DNA from: Brevundimonas sp.
Lineage (GTDB): Bacteria; Pseudomonadota; Alphaproteobacteria; Caulobacterales; Caulobacteraceae
Length of the DNA stretch: 64,000 bases
NCBI RefSeq assembly: GCF_027484365.1
Contig: NZ_JAIXTC010000012.1
Coordinates: 56,800 to 120,799 of the forward strand
Reading direction: 5' to 3'
The notes beneath the pieces are model-generated. The model did not search any database. It was not told the origin of the DNA and worked only from the letters and a program-made list of their open reading frames with translations. A program made the position numbers and the translations under genes. Positions 47,872-57,808 of the stretch are shown piece by piece; the stretch's first letter is position 1, and each line of letters starts with the position of its first letter.

Positions 47872-50064
47872 ATGATCGTGAGCCCGATGCTGCGCCTTCT
47901 CGCCCTTCTCGCCTCAGTCCTGCTGTCGACCGCCCCGGTCATGGCCCAGACCCCGGGCGTCAGCCGCGCGTCCGCCGTGGTTCAGCCCGGCCCGCAGCGC
48001 ACAGTCCGGATCGAAGCCGAGCTTGTTCCGATGAGTCAGTGGGCCGCGCCGGGCTCGACGGCCATCGTCGCCGTGCGTCAGGAAATCGAGCCCGGATGGC
48101 ACACCTACTGGCGCAATCCGGGCGACTCCGGGGGACCCACCACCCTCGACTGGACCTTGCCGGCCGGCGTTTCCGCAGGCGACATCGTCTGGCCGACGCC
48201 CGGACGTCTGCGGCTCCAGGACCTGATGAACTACGGCTATTCCGGCGAGGTGCTGCTGCTGGTTCCGATCGAGGTTCCGGCGGACGCCCGGCCAGGCTCC
48301 ATTCTGCCCTTGATTGTCCGTGCCCTGTTCCTGGTCTGCAGCGACGAGATGTGCGTGCCGGACGAGCTGACGCTGCGGTTCGACCTCCCGATCCGCAAGG
48401 GCGCCGCGCCCCTGGACGCCCGCTTCGGTGCGGCGATCCAGACCGTCGTCGAGACAGCGCCCCGACCCGCGGGCATCCTCGCCCGCACTGCGCTCGAGGG
48501 TCGCACCTTGAGCCTGACCGCCACCGGCGGGCCCCTGGCGGGGCTTGAACCCGGCCGGGCCTGGTTCTTCCCGTTCGAGAGCGGCCGGATCGACCATTCC
48601 GCGCCCCAGCCGGGCGAACGGGGTCCTGACGGGGTGACCCTGAAGATCGCCATCGGCGGCGCCCTGCCGGCAGAAGGGCTGACCGGTCCGATCGGCGGCA
48701 TCCTCGTCACCGACGACGGCGCATGGGAGATCGAGGCGAAGCCTGGACCGGCCTTGCCCGGGGCAGGCGGCGGCGGGGCGCTTGACCTGTCCGAACAGCC
48801 GGCGGGCGGTGAGGCGGCATCCTGGAGCGGCTTCCTGCAGGCGGCGGCCTTCGCCCTTCTGGGCGGGCTGATTCTCAACCTGATGCCCTGTGTCTTCCCG
48901 ATCCTGGCCATGAAGGCGGCCGCCCTCGCCGCCGGGGCTCATGCGCCCGCAGAGGCGCGTCGCGATGGTCTGGCCTTCCTGGGCGGCGTGCTGACCACTT
49001 TTCTCGTTCTCGCTGGAATCCTTCTCGTCCTGAGGGCCGGCGGGCAGGCCGTCGGTTGGGGCTTCCAGCTTCAGTCGCCGGGAGTCGTGGCCGGGCTTGC
49101 CCTGCTGATGGTCGCCGTGGGCCTGAACCTGTCGGGAGTCTTTGATGTCGGCGGCGGATTGCAGGCCGCTGGTTCCGGCTCCCTGTCTCGTCTGCCCGGA
49201 GGCACCGGCGCCTTCATCACCGGTGTGCTGGCGGTCGTGGTGGCGGCGCCCTGCACCGCGCCCTTCATGGCCTTCGCCCTCGGGGCCGCACTGCTCCTGC
49301 CCTGGCCGATGGCGCTGATGGTCTTCCTGATGCTGGGTCTGGGTCTGGCCCTGCCCTATCTGGTCGTCAGCCTGTCGCCGCGTCTGCTGGCGAGCCTGCC
49401 TCGCCCGGGCCCCTGGATGGATCGCCTGAAGGGCCTGCTGGCCTTTCCGATGTATGGGGCCGGCCTCTGGCTGGTCTGGGTCTTCGCGCGGCAGGCGGGG
49501 GAAGAGGCGCTGGGCGTCCTGTTTCTCGCCCTCCTGTTCCTCGCCCTCGGCCTCTGGCTGACCGGGATCAATCAGGCCCGTCGCGCGCAGGGCGGGACCG
49601 CTGTGATCAGCGCCGTGACCGCCACCTTGGCCGTATTCGCCGCCATCGGCCTGACCGGTGTCGCCGTCATCCAGGCGCGGGCGGAAGGCCGAGACACGGC
49701 AACCTCGTCCGGCCCGTTGGCTTCCCAGCCCTGGTCGGTCGAGGCCGTGGCGGCGGCCCAGGCCGAAGGTCGGCCGGTTCTGGTCAATTTCACCGCCGAC
49801 TGGTGCGTCACCTGCAAGATCAATGAGCGAACCTCGCTGAGCTCGCCCAGGGTCGCGGCGGCTCTTGCGGCGTCGAACGCCGTCTATCTGGTCGGCGACT
49901 GGACCCGCCGGGATGATGCGATCACCCGTGAACTTGAGCGCCGGCGACGGTCCGGCGTTCCGCTGTATCTGGTCTACACGCCCGGCTCGGCCGAGCCCCT
50001 GATCCTGCCGCAGCTGCTCACCGAAGGCCTCGTGATCGACGCCCTGCAGACCGCGGCCCCCTGA
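47872..50064 (+). CDS. Thiol:disulfide interchange protein DsbD/ScsB family
   Basis: This is a 730-residue membrane protein that moves electrons from cytoplasmic thioredoxin to the periplasm. Signal peptide RLLALLASVLLSTAPVMA; N-terminal ScsB-like alpha domain with CSDEMCVPDELTL (Cys pair); eight or so membrane helices with Cys340 in NLMPCVFPILAMKAA and the second Cys in AAPCTAPFMAFA; C-terminal thioredoxin-like gamma domain with WCVTCK (Cys645, Cys648). The long N-terminus points to the ScsB subtype. Start could be 47887. It is not in an operon with copper or periplasmic reductase genes. Confidence 0.92.
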   Translation: MIVSPMLRLLALLASVLLSTAPVMAQTPGVSRASAVVQPGPQRTVRIEAELVPMSQWAAPGSTAIVAVRQEIEPGWHTYWRNPGDSGGPTTLDWTLPAGVSAGDIVWPTPGRLRLQDLMNYGYSGEVLLLVPIEVPADARPGSILPLIVRALFLVCSDEMCVPDELTLRFDLPIRKGAAPLDARFGAAIQTVVETAPRPAGILARTALEGRTLSLTATGGPLAGLEPGRAWFFPFESGRIDHSAPQPGERGPDGVTLKIAIGGALPAEGLTGPIGGILVTDDGAWEIEAKPGPALPGAGGGGALDLSEQPAGGEAASWSGFLQAAAFALLGGLILNLMPCVFPILAMKAAALAAGAHAPAEARRDGLAFLGGVLTTFLVLAGILLVLRAGGQAVGWGFQLQSPGVVAGLALLMVAVGLNLSGVFDVGGGLQAAGSGSLSRLPGGTGAFITGVLAVVVAAPCTAPFMAFALGAALLLPWPMALMVFLMLGLGLALPYLVVSLSPRLLASLPRPGPWMDRLKGLLAFPMYGAGLWLVWVFARQAGEEALGVLFLALLFLALGLWLTGINQARRAQGGTAVISAVTATLAVFAAIGLTGVAVIQARAEGRDTATSSGPLASQPWSVEAVAAAQAEGRPVLVNFTADWCVTCKINERTSLSSPRVAAALAASNAVYLVGDWTRRDDAITRELERRRRSGVPLYLVYTPGSAEPLILPQLLTEGLVIDALQTAAP

Positions 50065-50152
50065 GAGAGCCCCGGCAGGCCGAGCCGTTCCCGATTCCTG
50101 CGCCCAGTCCTGCGGATCTTCGAGGACCTGTCCGCAAGGCGCCCGAACGGCC

Positions 50153-50620
50153 TCAGGACGTCGGCAGGCCGCTCTGGGCGTCGGGCTGCGGCGGCGTCGT
50201 GATGACCTCGACGTTGTCGTTCAGCAGATAGGCCAGTTCCGACAGGGCCGTGGCGCGGGCCGCGTCGTCGACGGCGGCCTCGACCGCGGCCACCTTGACC
50301 AGGATGTCTTCGGAGATGCCGCGCAGAATGCACTTCAGGTCGCCGTCGGTGCCGCGCTCCTTGAGGATCAGGTGGGCCTGCATGTCGAGGGCGGCCAGTT
50401 CTTCGGCGCGGTCGCGGAAGGCGGCGAAGTCGGCCGGCACGCCATTCCAGCGCTCGACGACGGTCTTCAGCGCCCCGGCGCGACTGACGATGTCAGCGAA
50501 CAGGGGCTCGGATGCGACCGAGATCGGGGCCCCCGCGACGGCGACCGGCTCTGCGGCGGCCAGGGCCACATTGGGGTCGCTGAGCAGGAGGGCGGCGGCG
50601 ATGGCGATGCCACAGGACAT
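50153..50620 (-). CDS. Exported hypothetical protein
   Basis: This is a 155-residue protein with a signal peptide (SCGIAIAAALLLSDPNVALA) and a helical, Ala/Glu-rich mature part with a single Cys (LKCILRGISEDI). It ends in a Pro-rich tail. I do not recognise a family. It is convergent with dsbD and divergent from pgi. Confidence 0.75.
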   Translation of the reverse strand: MSCGIAIAAALLLSDPNVALAAAEPVAVAGAPISVASEPLFADIVSRAGALKTVVERWNGVPADFAAFRDRAEELAALDMQAHLILKERGTDGDLKCILRGISEDILVKVAAVEAAVDDAARATALSELAYLLNDNVEVITTPPQPDAQSGLPTS

Positions 50621-50697
50621 GGTGAACGACCTTTTCGCGAATCGGCGATTGAACCGGTCTACGCCCCACCCGTAAACGAGACCTTGATTAAGGGGAC

Positions 50698-52302
50698 ATG
50701 AGCCGAATGACCGACTGGACCGCCTTCGACGCCGCCGCCGCGCGGGACGCCGATGCCCGCATCATCGACCAGTTCGCGGCCGATCCGGATCGCCTGGCCC
50801 GGATGTCGGTCGAGGGGGCGGGGCTGTATCTCGATCTGTCCAAGCAGAGCTGGACCAGAGACGGGTTCGAGGTCTGTCTCGACCTGGCCCGCTCGGCCGG
50901 GGTTGAAACGGCGCGAGGCCGGCTGTTCGACGGCGAGGCGATCAACGTCACCGAAGGCCGCGCCGTCTTGCATCCGGCCCTGCGCGCGGTCAGGGGCTCC
51001 GATTTCCACGCGCTGGGTGAAGCCGTCTCGGCCGAGGTCGACGCCGTCCGCGCCGACATGGCCGCCTATGCGACCGCCGTCCGCTCGGGCACCGAGACGG
51101 GCGCGACCGGCAAGGCCTTCAAGGCCATCGTCCACATCGGCATCGGCGGCTCGGATCTCGGGCCTCGCGTGGTCTGGGACGCGCTTCGTCCGCTGAACCC
51201 CCGGATCGACCTGCGTTTCGTCGCCAACATCGACCCCCGCGATATGGCCGAGGCTCTCACCGGACTCGATCCGGAAACCACCCTGGTCGTCGTCGTGTCC
51301 AAGACCTTCACGACCCAGGAAACCCTCGCCAATGCCGAGGCGGCCAGGGCCTGGCTCGCCGCTGGTCTGCCCGAAGCCGGCCGGGACAGGCATTTCATCG
51401 GCGTCACCGCCGCGCCCGACAAGGCCAGCGCCTTTGGGTGCGCCCGTACCTTTGCCTTCCGCGACTGGGTCGGGGGACGTTACTCCCTTTGGTCGGCGGT
51501 CAGCCTGAGCTGCGTTATCGCTCTGGGTCCGGATGTCTTCGAGGCCATGCTGGCCGGGGCCGCCGCCATGGACGATCATTTCGTCTCCGCCCCGCTGGAA
51601 CGGAACGCTCCCGTCTTGATGGCCCTGGCCCAGATCTGGAATGTCGACGGCCTGAACCGGCCCGCTCGCACTGTGGCGCCCTACGCCCACGCCCTGCGTC
51701 GCCTGCCGTCCTTCCTGCAACAGCTGGAGATGGAGTCGAACGGCAAGCGGGTCCATCGCGACGGCTCGCCCGTGACACGGCAGACCTGTCCCGTGGTCTT
51801 CGGCGAGCCCGGGACCAACGGCCAGCACGCCTTCTTCCAGCAGATCCACCAGGGGCCCCAGGTCGTCCCGGCCGAGTTCGTGATCGTGGCGAAGACGCAG
51901 GCCGACACGCCGGAAAGTCCCCTCTGGTCCAACGCCCTGGCCCAGGGTCAGGCCCTTATGCTGGGCAAGACGACAGAGGCGGCGCGGGCTGAACTTCTGG
52001 CCTCGGGTGCGGACGCCGCCGAGGCGGACCGGCTGGCGACGCACAAGACCTTTCCCGGCAACCGGCCTTCGACCGCCATCGTCATGGACCGTCTGACGCC
52101 GGAGACCCTGGGCGCCCTCCTGGCCCTCTACGAGCACAAGACCTTCGTTGAGGGGGTGATCTGGGACATCAACTCCTTCGACCAGTGGGGGGTGGAGCTG
52201 GGCAAGGTGTTGGCCAGGGCGATCCTGAAGGACGTCGCGGACGGCGGCCCGTCGGCGTCTCTCGATGCCTCGACGGCCGCCTTGCTGACCCGCCTGATGT
52301 AG
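50698..52302 (+). CDS. pgi: Glucose-6-phosphate isomerase
   Basis: Pgi interconverts glucose- and fructose-6-phosphate. The 534-residue protein has the expected blocks: IGIGGSDLGPRVVWDAL, VVVSKTFTTQETLANA, RDWVGGRYSLWSAVSL (signature 1), ESNGKRVHRDG, GEPGTNGQHAFFQQIHQG with the catalytic His/Glu, and the final DQWGVELGKVLA. ATG at 50698 or 50707; both lie close to AGGGGA. It is a single gene ending at a terminator. Confidence 0.97.
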   Translation: MSRMTDWTAFDAAAARDADARIIDQFAADPDRLARMSVEGAGLYLDLSKQSWTRDGFEVCLDLARSAGVETARGRLFDGEAINVTEGRAVLHPALRAVRGSDFHALGEAVSAEVDAVRADMAAYATAVRSGTETGATGKAFKAIVHIGIGGSDLGPRVVWDALRPLNPRIDLRFVANIDPRDMAEALTGLDPETTLVVVVSKTFTTQETLANAEAARAWLAAGLPEAGRDRHFIGVTAAPDKASAFGCARTFAFRDWVGGRYSLWSAVSLSCVIALGPDVFEAMLAGAAAMDDHFVSAPLERNAPVLMALAQIWNVDGLNRPARTVAPYAHALRRLPSFLQQLEMESNGKRVHRDGSPVTRQTCPVVFGEPGTNGQHAFFQQIHQGPQVVPAEFVIVAKTQADTPESPLWSNALAQGQALMLGKTTEAARAELLASGADAAEADRLATHKTFPGNRPSTAIVMDRLTPETLGALLALYEHKTFVEGVIWDINSFDQWGVELGKVLARAILKDVADGGPSASLDASTAALLTRLM

Positions 52303-52305
52303 AAA

Positions 52306-52326
52306 CGGGCCCCGAAGGGCCCGCTT
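52306..52326. terminator. Terminator between pgi and the glycine-zipper gene
   Basis: Perfect 7-bp stem CGGGCCC (52306-52312) / GGGCCCG (52317-52323) with a CGAA tetraloop. There is only a short T run, clearer on the minus strand. It serves two convergent genes. Confidence 0.7.
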
Positions 52327-52332
52327 CCGATT

Positions 52333-52875
52333 TCAGTAGTTGCGCCAGCGGCGGTCATCGCGCCGGTCGTCCCGGCGATCGTCGCGCCGATCCGAACGCC
52401 AGTCACGACGGTTGTCCCGTCGGTCGTCGCGACGATCCCAGCCGCGCTCGCGGCTGTTGATGCCGTGCTCGCGCTCCCAATGGCCGCGATTGCGCCAGCA
52501 GCGCCCATCGCGCCAGTAGTCGCAGTCCTCGCGATAGCCGCCGCCGTAGGAGTACCCGGGCGAATAGGAATAGCCGTAGCTGCCGCCATAGGAGCGGTAT
52601 CCCCGCCGGTCGTCATCGCTGGCTGCAGCGGCGCCCAGGGCGGCCCCGGCGAGGGCACCGCCGGCCACATAGCGATCGTCGCCGTCGCCGATCACCGCGC
52701 CCGCGATTCCGCCGACAACGGCGCCGACCAGCAGACCGGCGACCACATCGCCGTCGTCGTCCCGGTCATGACGGTCGTGACCGCGTCCATAGTTCTGGGC
52801 GGCGGCCGGCATGGCGGCGGCGCTCAATGTCAGGGCGGCGGCGCCCACGGCGATCATTCGAAACATCTTCATCAT
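52333..52875 (-). CDS. Exported glycine-zipper / Asp-Arg-rich protein
   Basis: This is a 180-residue exported protein: signal peptide ([20 protein letters not shown]), a glycine-zipper-like hydrophobic section [19 protein letters not shown] and [14 protein letters not shown], a Tyr/Gly/Ser-rich middle, one [10 protein letters not shown] pair, and a tail of DDRR repeats. It may insert in or lie on the outer membrane. GGAGGG stands 6 bases before the ATG at 52875. Function unknown. Confidence 0.8.
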   Translation of the reverse strand: MMKMFRMIAVGAAALTLSAAAMPAAAQNYGRGHDRHDRDDDGDVVAGLLVGAVVGGIAGAVIGDGDDRYVAGGALAGAALGAAAASDDDRRGYRSYGGSYGYSYSPGYSYGGGYREDCDYWRDGRCWRNRGHWEREHGINSRERGWDRRDDRRDNRRDWRSDRRDDRRDDRRDDRRWRNY

Positions 52876-53013
52876 CTCACCCTCCAAGACCGTCACCGAA
52901 ACCTGCTCCCGCGATCCGGGCGACCGCGACTGACGAAACCTATTGCTGCGCTTGTGAACCTGAACGATCGAGCCGAAATCCCGTTCATCTGGCGTTCATC
53001 GCGGCTGCGTGCC

Positions 53014-53042
53014 TTGACGGTCCCGACCCCGGCGCCTACTTG
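53014..53042 (+). promoter_or_regulatory. Promoter of groESL
   Basis: TTGACG (53014-53019) and TACTTG (53037-53042) are 17 bases apart. CTTGAC also fits the sigma-32 -35. Transcription would start next to the CIRCE element, as needed for HrcA repression. Confidence 0.6.
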
Positions 53043-53051
53043 CACCTCGCG

Positions 53052-53078
53052 TTAGCACTCGCGAGGCCCGGCTGCCAA
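53052..53078 (+). promoter_or_regulatory. CIRCE operator (HrcA site), degenerate right arm
   Basis: The left arm TTAGCACTC is exact. After 9 bases the right arm is GGCTGCCAA instead of GAGTGCTAA (6 of 9 match). It lies about 60 bases before groES, the normal position. Confidence 0.82.
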
Positions 53079-53138
53079 AACGGCCGACGCCCAGGGGGCT
53101 ACGAGGAAACCTTAGAAGTCTCATCGGAGAATACACAG

Positions 53139-53426
53139 ATGGCGTTTCGTCCTCTCGGCGACCGCGTGCTGGTCAAGCGCGTGGAAGAAGAATCCAAGAC
53201 CAAGGGCGGGATCATCATCCCCGACACCGCCAAGGAAAAGCCCCAGGAAGGCGAAGTCGTCTCGGTCGGCCCCGGCCTGCGTGACGAGACCGGCAAGGTC
53301 AACGCCCTCGAACTGAAGGCCGGCGACCGCATCCTGTTCGGCAAGTGGTCGGGCACCGAGGTCAAGCTCGAAGGCGAAGACCTTATCATCATGAAGGAAT
53401 CCGACGTCCTGGGCGTGCTTTCCTAA
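53139..53426 (+). CDS. groES: Co-chaperonin GroES
   Basis: This is the 95-residue cap of the GroEL chamber. It opens [20 protein letters not shown], has the mobile-loop sequence [19 protein letters not shown] that binds GroEL, and ends [15 protein letters not shown]. The ATG at 53139 follows CGGAGAATACACAG. Heat-shock control through the promoter and CIRCE is likely; groEL follows 55 bases later. Confidence 0.98.
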   Translation: MAFRPLGDRVLVKRVEEESKTKGGIIIPDTAKEKPQEGEVVSVGPGLRDETGKVNALELKAGDRILFGKWSGTEVKLEGEDLIIMKESDVLGVLS

Positions 53427-53463
53427 GCACCCGACGTCCACCTTCTCCATCACATACGTATAG

Positions 53464-55134
<1,671 letters not shown>

Positions 55135-55168
55135 GTCCGGTTTCCTAGCCCAGACCGTTCAATGGTTG

Positions 55169-55200
55169 AAACCCCCGGCTGGAAACAGCTGGGGGTTTTG
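55169..55200 (+). terminator. Terminator of groESL
   Basis: Stem AAACCCCCGGCTG (55169-55181) / CAGCTGGGGGTTT (55186-55198), with one G-U pair, loop GAAA, then TTTTGCTTTG. It marks the boundary to the accessory region. Confidence 0.88.
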
Positions 55201-55255
55201 CTTTGTCGCTTATGCCGCTTTAGTCATAGTCACAGGGATTCGTCGGGGGACTTTC

Positions 55256-56062
55256 ATGGCGCGACCAACCTTTCGCGATTCGTTTGTCAGGGCGCTTGAG
55301 GCGGCAGGAGGGCGAGCAAGCAACACAGCGCTTCGCGCCACGCTTGATTGGCCGGAAGATCGGTACTGGAAGATTCACTCAGAACTGTTCGACGACGCCG
55401 TAATCGAGAAAGGCCGTGGTTATGGCGGAACAGTAATTCTAGCGACGAACCAAGCTGAAGAAGTTGCACCGCAAGCGGTGGTCGAGACCACGACAGTAGT
55501 AGCGACTGCCGTGACCGAGACGGCGATCGCATACGCCCGCGAACTCGACCTGTACGAACCTGCCAGGAAGGCCATCGACACGCATTGGGCTCAACGGCGC
55601 CAGCTTGATAACTCCCACTGTGAGATCACCGCGATGCAGGGTCGTCGCGAAACGGGCGGTAGCTGGACGCGACCGGATCTGATCGTGATTGGTTCTCGCA
55701 AATACGAATTTCTGCCCCAGAAGATTTTCGAGCTCGTCAGCTTTGAAGTGAAGCCGGCGTCTGACGTATCCATCAAAGGCGTGATGGAAGCACTCGCTCA
55801 CAGAGAGGCGGCAACCCGCTCGTACGTGCTCTATCATACTGATGGCGAAGAGTTTTCGACCTTCCCGGAATACACTCGCATTACCGATCTAGCGGCCAAG
55901 CATGGCATCGGGGTGTACTCCGCTCGCGATATTGCCGACTTCGACCAGTGGGCCGAAGTCGTGCCAGCCCAGCTCGCCAATCCCGACCCGGAAGTCGTGG
56001 ATACATTCCTTCGCCGGACGCTTTCGGACGAAGGAAAGACCAAGCTACGCAAGTGGTTCTAG
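55256..56062 (+). CDS. Putative PD-(D/E)XK nuclease-like protein with N-terminal helix-turn-helix
   Basis: This is a 268-residue protein. Residues 5-60 look like a small winged helix (RASNTALRATLDWPEDRYWK, then the wing KGRGYGGTVIL); residues 90-230 contain WTRPDLIVIG (Asp141) and SFEVKPASD (Glu164-Val-Lys166), which fit the PD-(D/E)XK nuclease core with KGVMEALAHREAATRSYV as following helix. GC content is lower than in groEL. It lies between the groEL terminator and the toxin-antitoxin pair. A restriction-like or other defence role is inferred from fold and place only. Confidence 0.65.
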   Translation: MARPTFRDSFVRALEAAGGRASNTALRATLDWPEDRYWKIHSELFDDAVIEKGRGYGGTVILATNQAEEVAPQAVVETTTVVATAVTETAIAYARELDLYEPARKAIDTHWAQRRQLDNSHCEITAMQGRRETGGSWTRPDLIVIGSRKYEFLPQKIFELVSFEVKPASDVSIKGVMEALAHREAATRSYVLYHTDGEEFSTFPEYTRITDLAAKHGIGVYSARDIADFDQWAEVVPAQLANPDPEVVDTFLRRTLSDEGKTKLRKWF

Positions 56063-56097
56063 GTGCTCAGATGGGCATTGGGCCCGAAAGGGCGAAG

Positions 56098-56118
56098 TTG
56101 TAGCGCAACGCGCTACAA
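56098..56118 (+). promoter_or_regulatory. Operator palindrome of the toxin-antitoxin operon
   Basis: TTGTAGCGC-AAC-GCGCTACAA is a perfect 9-base inverted repeat ending 6 bases before the toxin ATG. This is the type of site bound by HigA-like antitoxins for autorepression. Confidence 0.85.
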
Positions 56119-56124
56119 ACCGTT

Positions 56125-56406
56125 ATGATCCAGAGCTGGAAATCCCGCGAGGCGCAGTCCGTCTTCGAAGGCCGCGCGCCCAAGGGCTTTCCGGCCGATC
56201 TGGTTAAGGCGACGCGGCGGCGGCTGGAACGGCTCGACGCTGCGATCACCGTCGAAGATCTTCGCGTGCCGCCCGGACACCGGCTGCACAGACTGAGCGA
56301 CGACCGTGCGGGACAGTGGTCGATCAGCGTCAACGACCAGTTCCGCATCTGCTTCGTCTGGGGCGATCACGGCCCGGAACAGGTCGAGTTCGTGGACTAT
56401 CACTGA
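56125..56406 (+). CDS. higB: RelE/HigB-family toxin
   Basis: This is a 93-residue ribosome-dependent mRNA interferase of the HigB type. It has KGFPADLVKATRRRLERLDA, the HigB core VPPGHRLHRLSDDRAGQWSI (first 20), and the catalytic-region end NDQFRICFVWGDHGPEQVEF with Arg in FRICF. The toxin gene comes first, as usual for higBA, with a 7-base gap to higA. Confidence 0.9.
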   Translation: MIQSWKSREAQSVFEGRAPKGFPADLVKATRRRLERLDAAITVEDLRVPPGHRLHRLSDDRAGQWSISVNDQFRICFVWGDHGPEQVEFVDYH

Positions 56407-56413
56407 GGACGTC

Positions 56414-56743
56414 ATGCCCGATTCAAACAGCGCCCACGACTACACCGCCTTCGCCGAGCCCCTGTCCCATCCCGGCGAACATCTGCGCGAGGACTTTCTG
56501 CCCGACTACGGCCTGACGCCCGGCGCCCTGGCCAAGGCCATGGGGTTGAAGGACCGGACGCGGATCGAGCGTCTGGTGCGCGAGGAACAGGCCCTGACCT
56601 CGGACACCGCGCTCAGGCTGGCGCGGGTGTTCGGGACCACGGCGGAGTTCTGGATGAACCTTCAGACGCAGCACGACCTGTCGAAGGCGGCCATCGCCGC
56701 GCGGGACGAGCTGGCGGCGATCCAGACGCTGAAGGTGGCGTGA
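56414..56743 (+). CDS. higA: HigA-family antitoxin
   Basis: This is a 109-residue XRE-type DNA-binding antitoxin. It has HPGEHLREDFLPDYGLTPGA, the typical HigA opening, a helix-turn-helix LTPGALAKAMGLKDRTRIER, then TSDTALRLARVFGTTAEFWM and NLQTQHDLSKA, the HigA signature. It likely neutralises HigB and binds the palindrome upstream. Confidence 0.92.
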   Translation: MPDSNSAHDYTAFAEPLSHPGEHLREDFLPDYGLTPGALAKAMGLKDRTRIERLVREEQALTSDTALRLARVFGTTAEFWMNLQTQHDLSKAAIAARDELAAIQTLKVA

Positions 56744-56866
56744 TCTCAGCCGGCGTGATCGACCCGGCCAGAGCGTTCGCGCCTAAGCGGGCGGTTATCC
56801 ACGCGTATTCACCGTTTGTTCCGCGCGCAGCTTCCTAGACTCGGGCCGGGCGGGTATCATCGGTCC

Positions 56867-57808
56867 ATGAACGCACTGGTTCCCTGGAACACCTTCGGAC
56901 TTCCCTACGGCATTCCACAGGCTGCCCCTCCGGGCTGGCTGCACGTCGCCGCGCGGTTTGCCCGCCTGCTCGAAGGGATCGGTGTTCCTCAGTCCAGTAT
57001 CGACGACGGGATGACGAAGGCGCTCGGGATCGTCACGGTACTGAACAAGGCCTATTGGCCACGTGGATGGAGCGAGGCTCCGGGCAAGCTTGTTGGTTCT
57101 TGGGGCAAGCATACCCGAGTGCATCCATCGGGCGACCTTGACCTCCTCTACCTCCTGCCGCCGGAGGTTTTCGACCGGTTCGCGATGCGCCAGGGCAACC
57201 GGCAGTCCCAGCTTCTCCAAGAGATGAAGGAGACGTTGAAGGCCACCTACCCGCGCACCGATCTTCGGGGTGACGGTCAGGTGGTGGTGGTCGATTTCTT
57301 CTCCATCAAGGTCGAAGTGGTGCCCGCGTTCCTCGCCGTCGGCGGCGGCGTGGTAACTTGCGACACGAACACCGGCGGGCGTTACCGGGTCTCCGATCCA
57401 GCAGCCGAGGTCGCCAGCCTTGACCGGGCCGACCGCACCACCTCTGGCCGGGCGCGGGCGTTGGTTCGCCTGATGAAGCTCTGGAAGCGAACAAGCGGTG
57501 TCGATATCCCCTCCTTTGCGTTTGAAATTCTCGCCGTCGAGTTTCTCGCCACCTACGAACACGCCCATCAACCGTGGTGGGACTGGCTCGTGCGTGACTT
57601 CCTCGCGTTTCTGCACAGTCGCTCGGACACATGGATATGCTTCCCGGTGACGGGCGAACCGTATTGGCTTGGTCGTCAGTGGGGACCTGCCGCAATGAGA
57701 GCCTTGCGAGCGGCGGAGGCAGCCTGCGCCAATGAGCAGCTAAACTTTGACGGCCTTGCCGCAGACCAGTGGTGCGCGGTCTTCGGTCGCCGGGTCCTCG
57801 GCTCATGA
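56867..57808 (+). CDS. CBASS-type nucleotidyltransferase (SMODS/CD-NTase)
   Basis: This is a 313-residue cGAS/DncV-like enzyme. The active site is G78-S79 in VGSWGKHTRVHPSGDLDLLY with Asp90 and Asp92, and the third acid is Glu150 in KVEVVPAF. The C-terminal OAS1-like helical part has GRARALVRLMKLWKR and FAFEILAVEFL. Such enzymes make cyclic di- or trinucleotides on phage infection. It is coupled to the SLATT gene by a four-base overlap, so the two form a minimal CBASS-like operon. The signal molecule cannot be told from sequence. Confidence 0.88.
   Translation: MNALVPWNTFGLPYGIPQAAPPGWLHVAARFARLLEGIGVPQSSIDDGMTKALGIVTVLNKAYWPRGWSEAPGKLVGSWGKHTRVHPSGDLDLLYLLPPEVFDRFAMRQGNRQSQLLQEMKETLKATYPRTDLRGDGQVVVVDFFSIKVEVVPAFLAVGGGVVTCDTNTGGRYRVSDPAAEVASLDRADRTTSGRARALVRLMKLWKRTSGVDIPSFAFEILAVEFLATYEHAHQPWWDWLVRDFLAFLHSRSDTWICFPVTGEPYWLGRQWGPAAMRALRAAEAACANEQLNFDGLAADQWCAVFGRRVLGS

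Noticed and set aside
56795..56803. DnaA-box-like TTATCCACG upstream of the CD-NTase gene
   Set aside because: Single site with one mismatch to TTATNCACA and no cluster; expected by chance in 64 kb.
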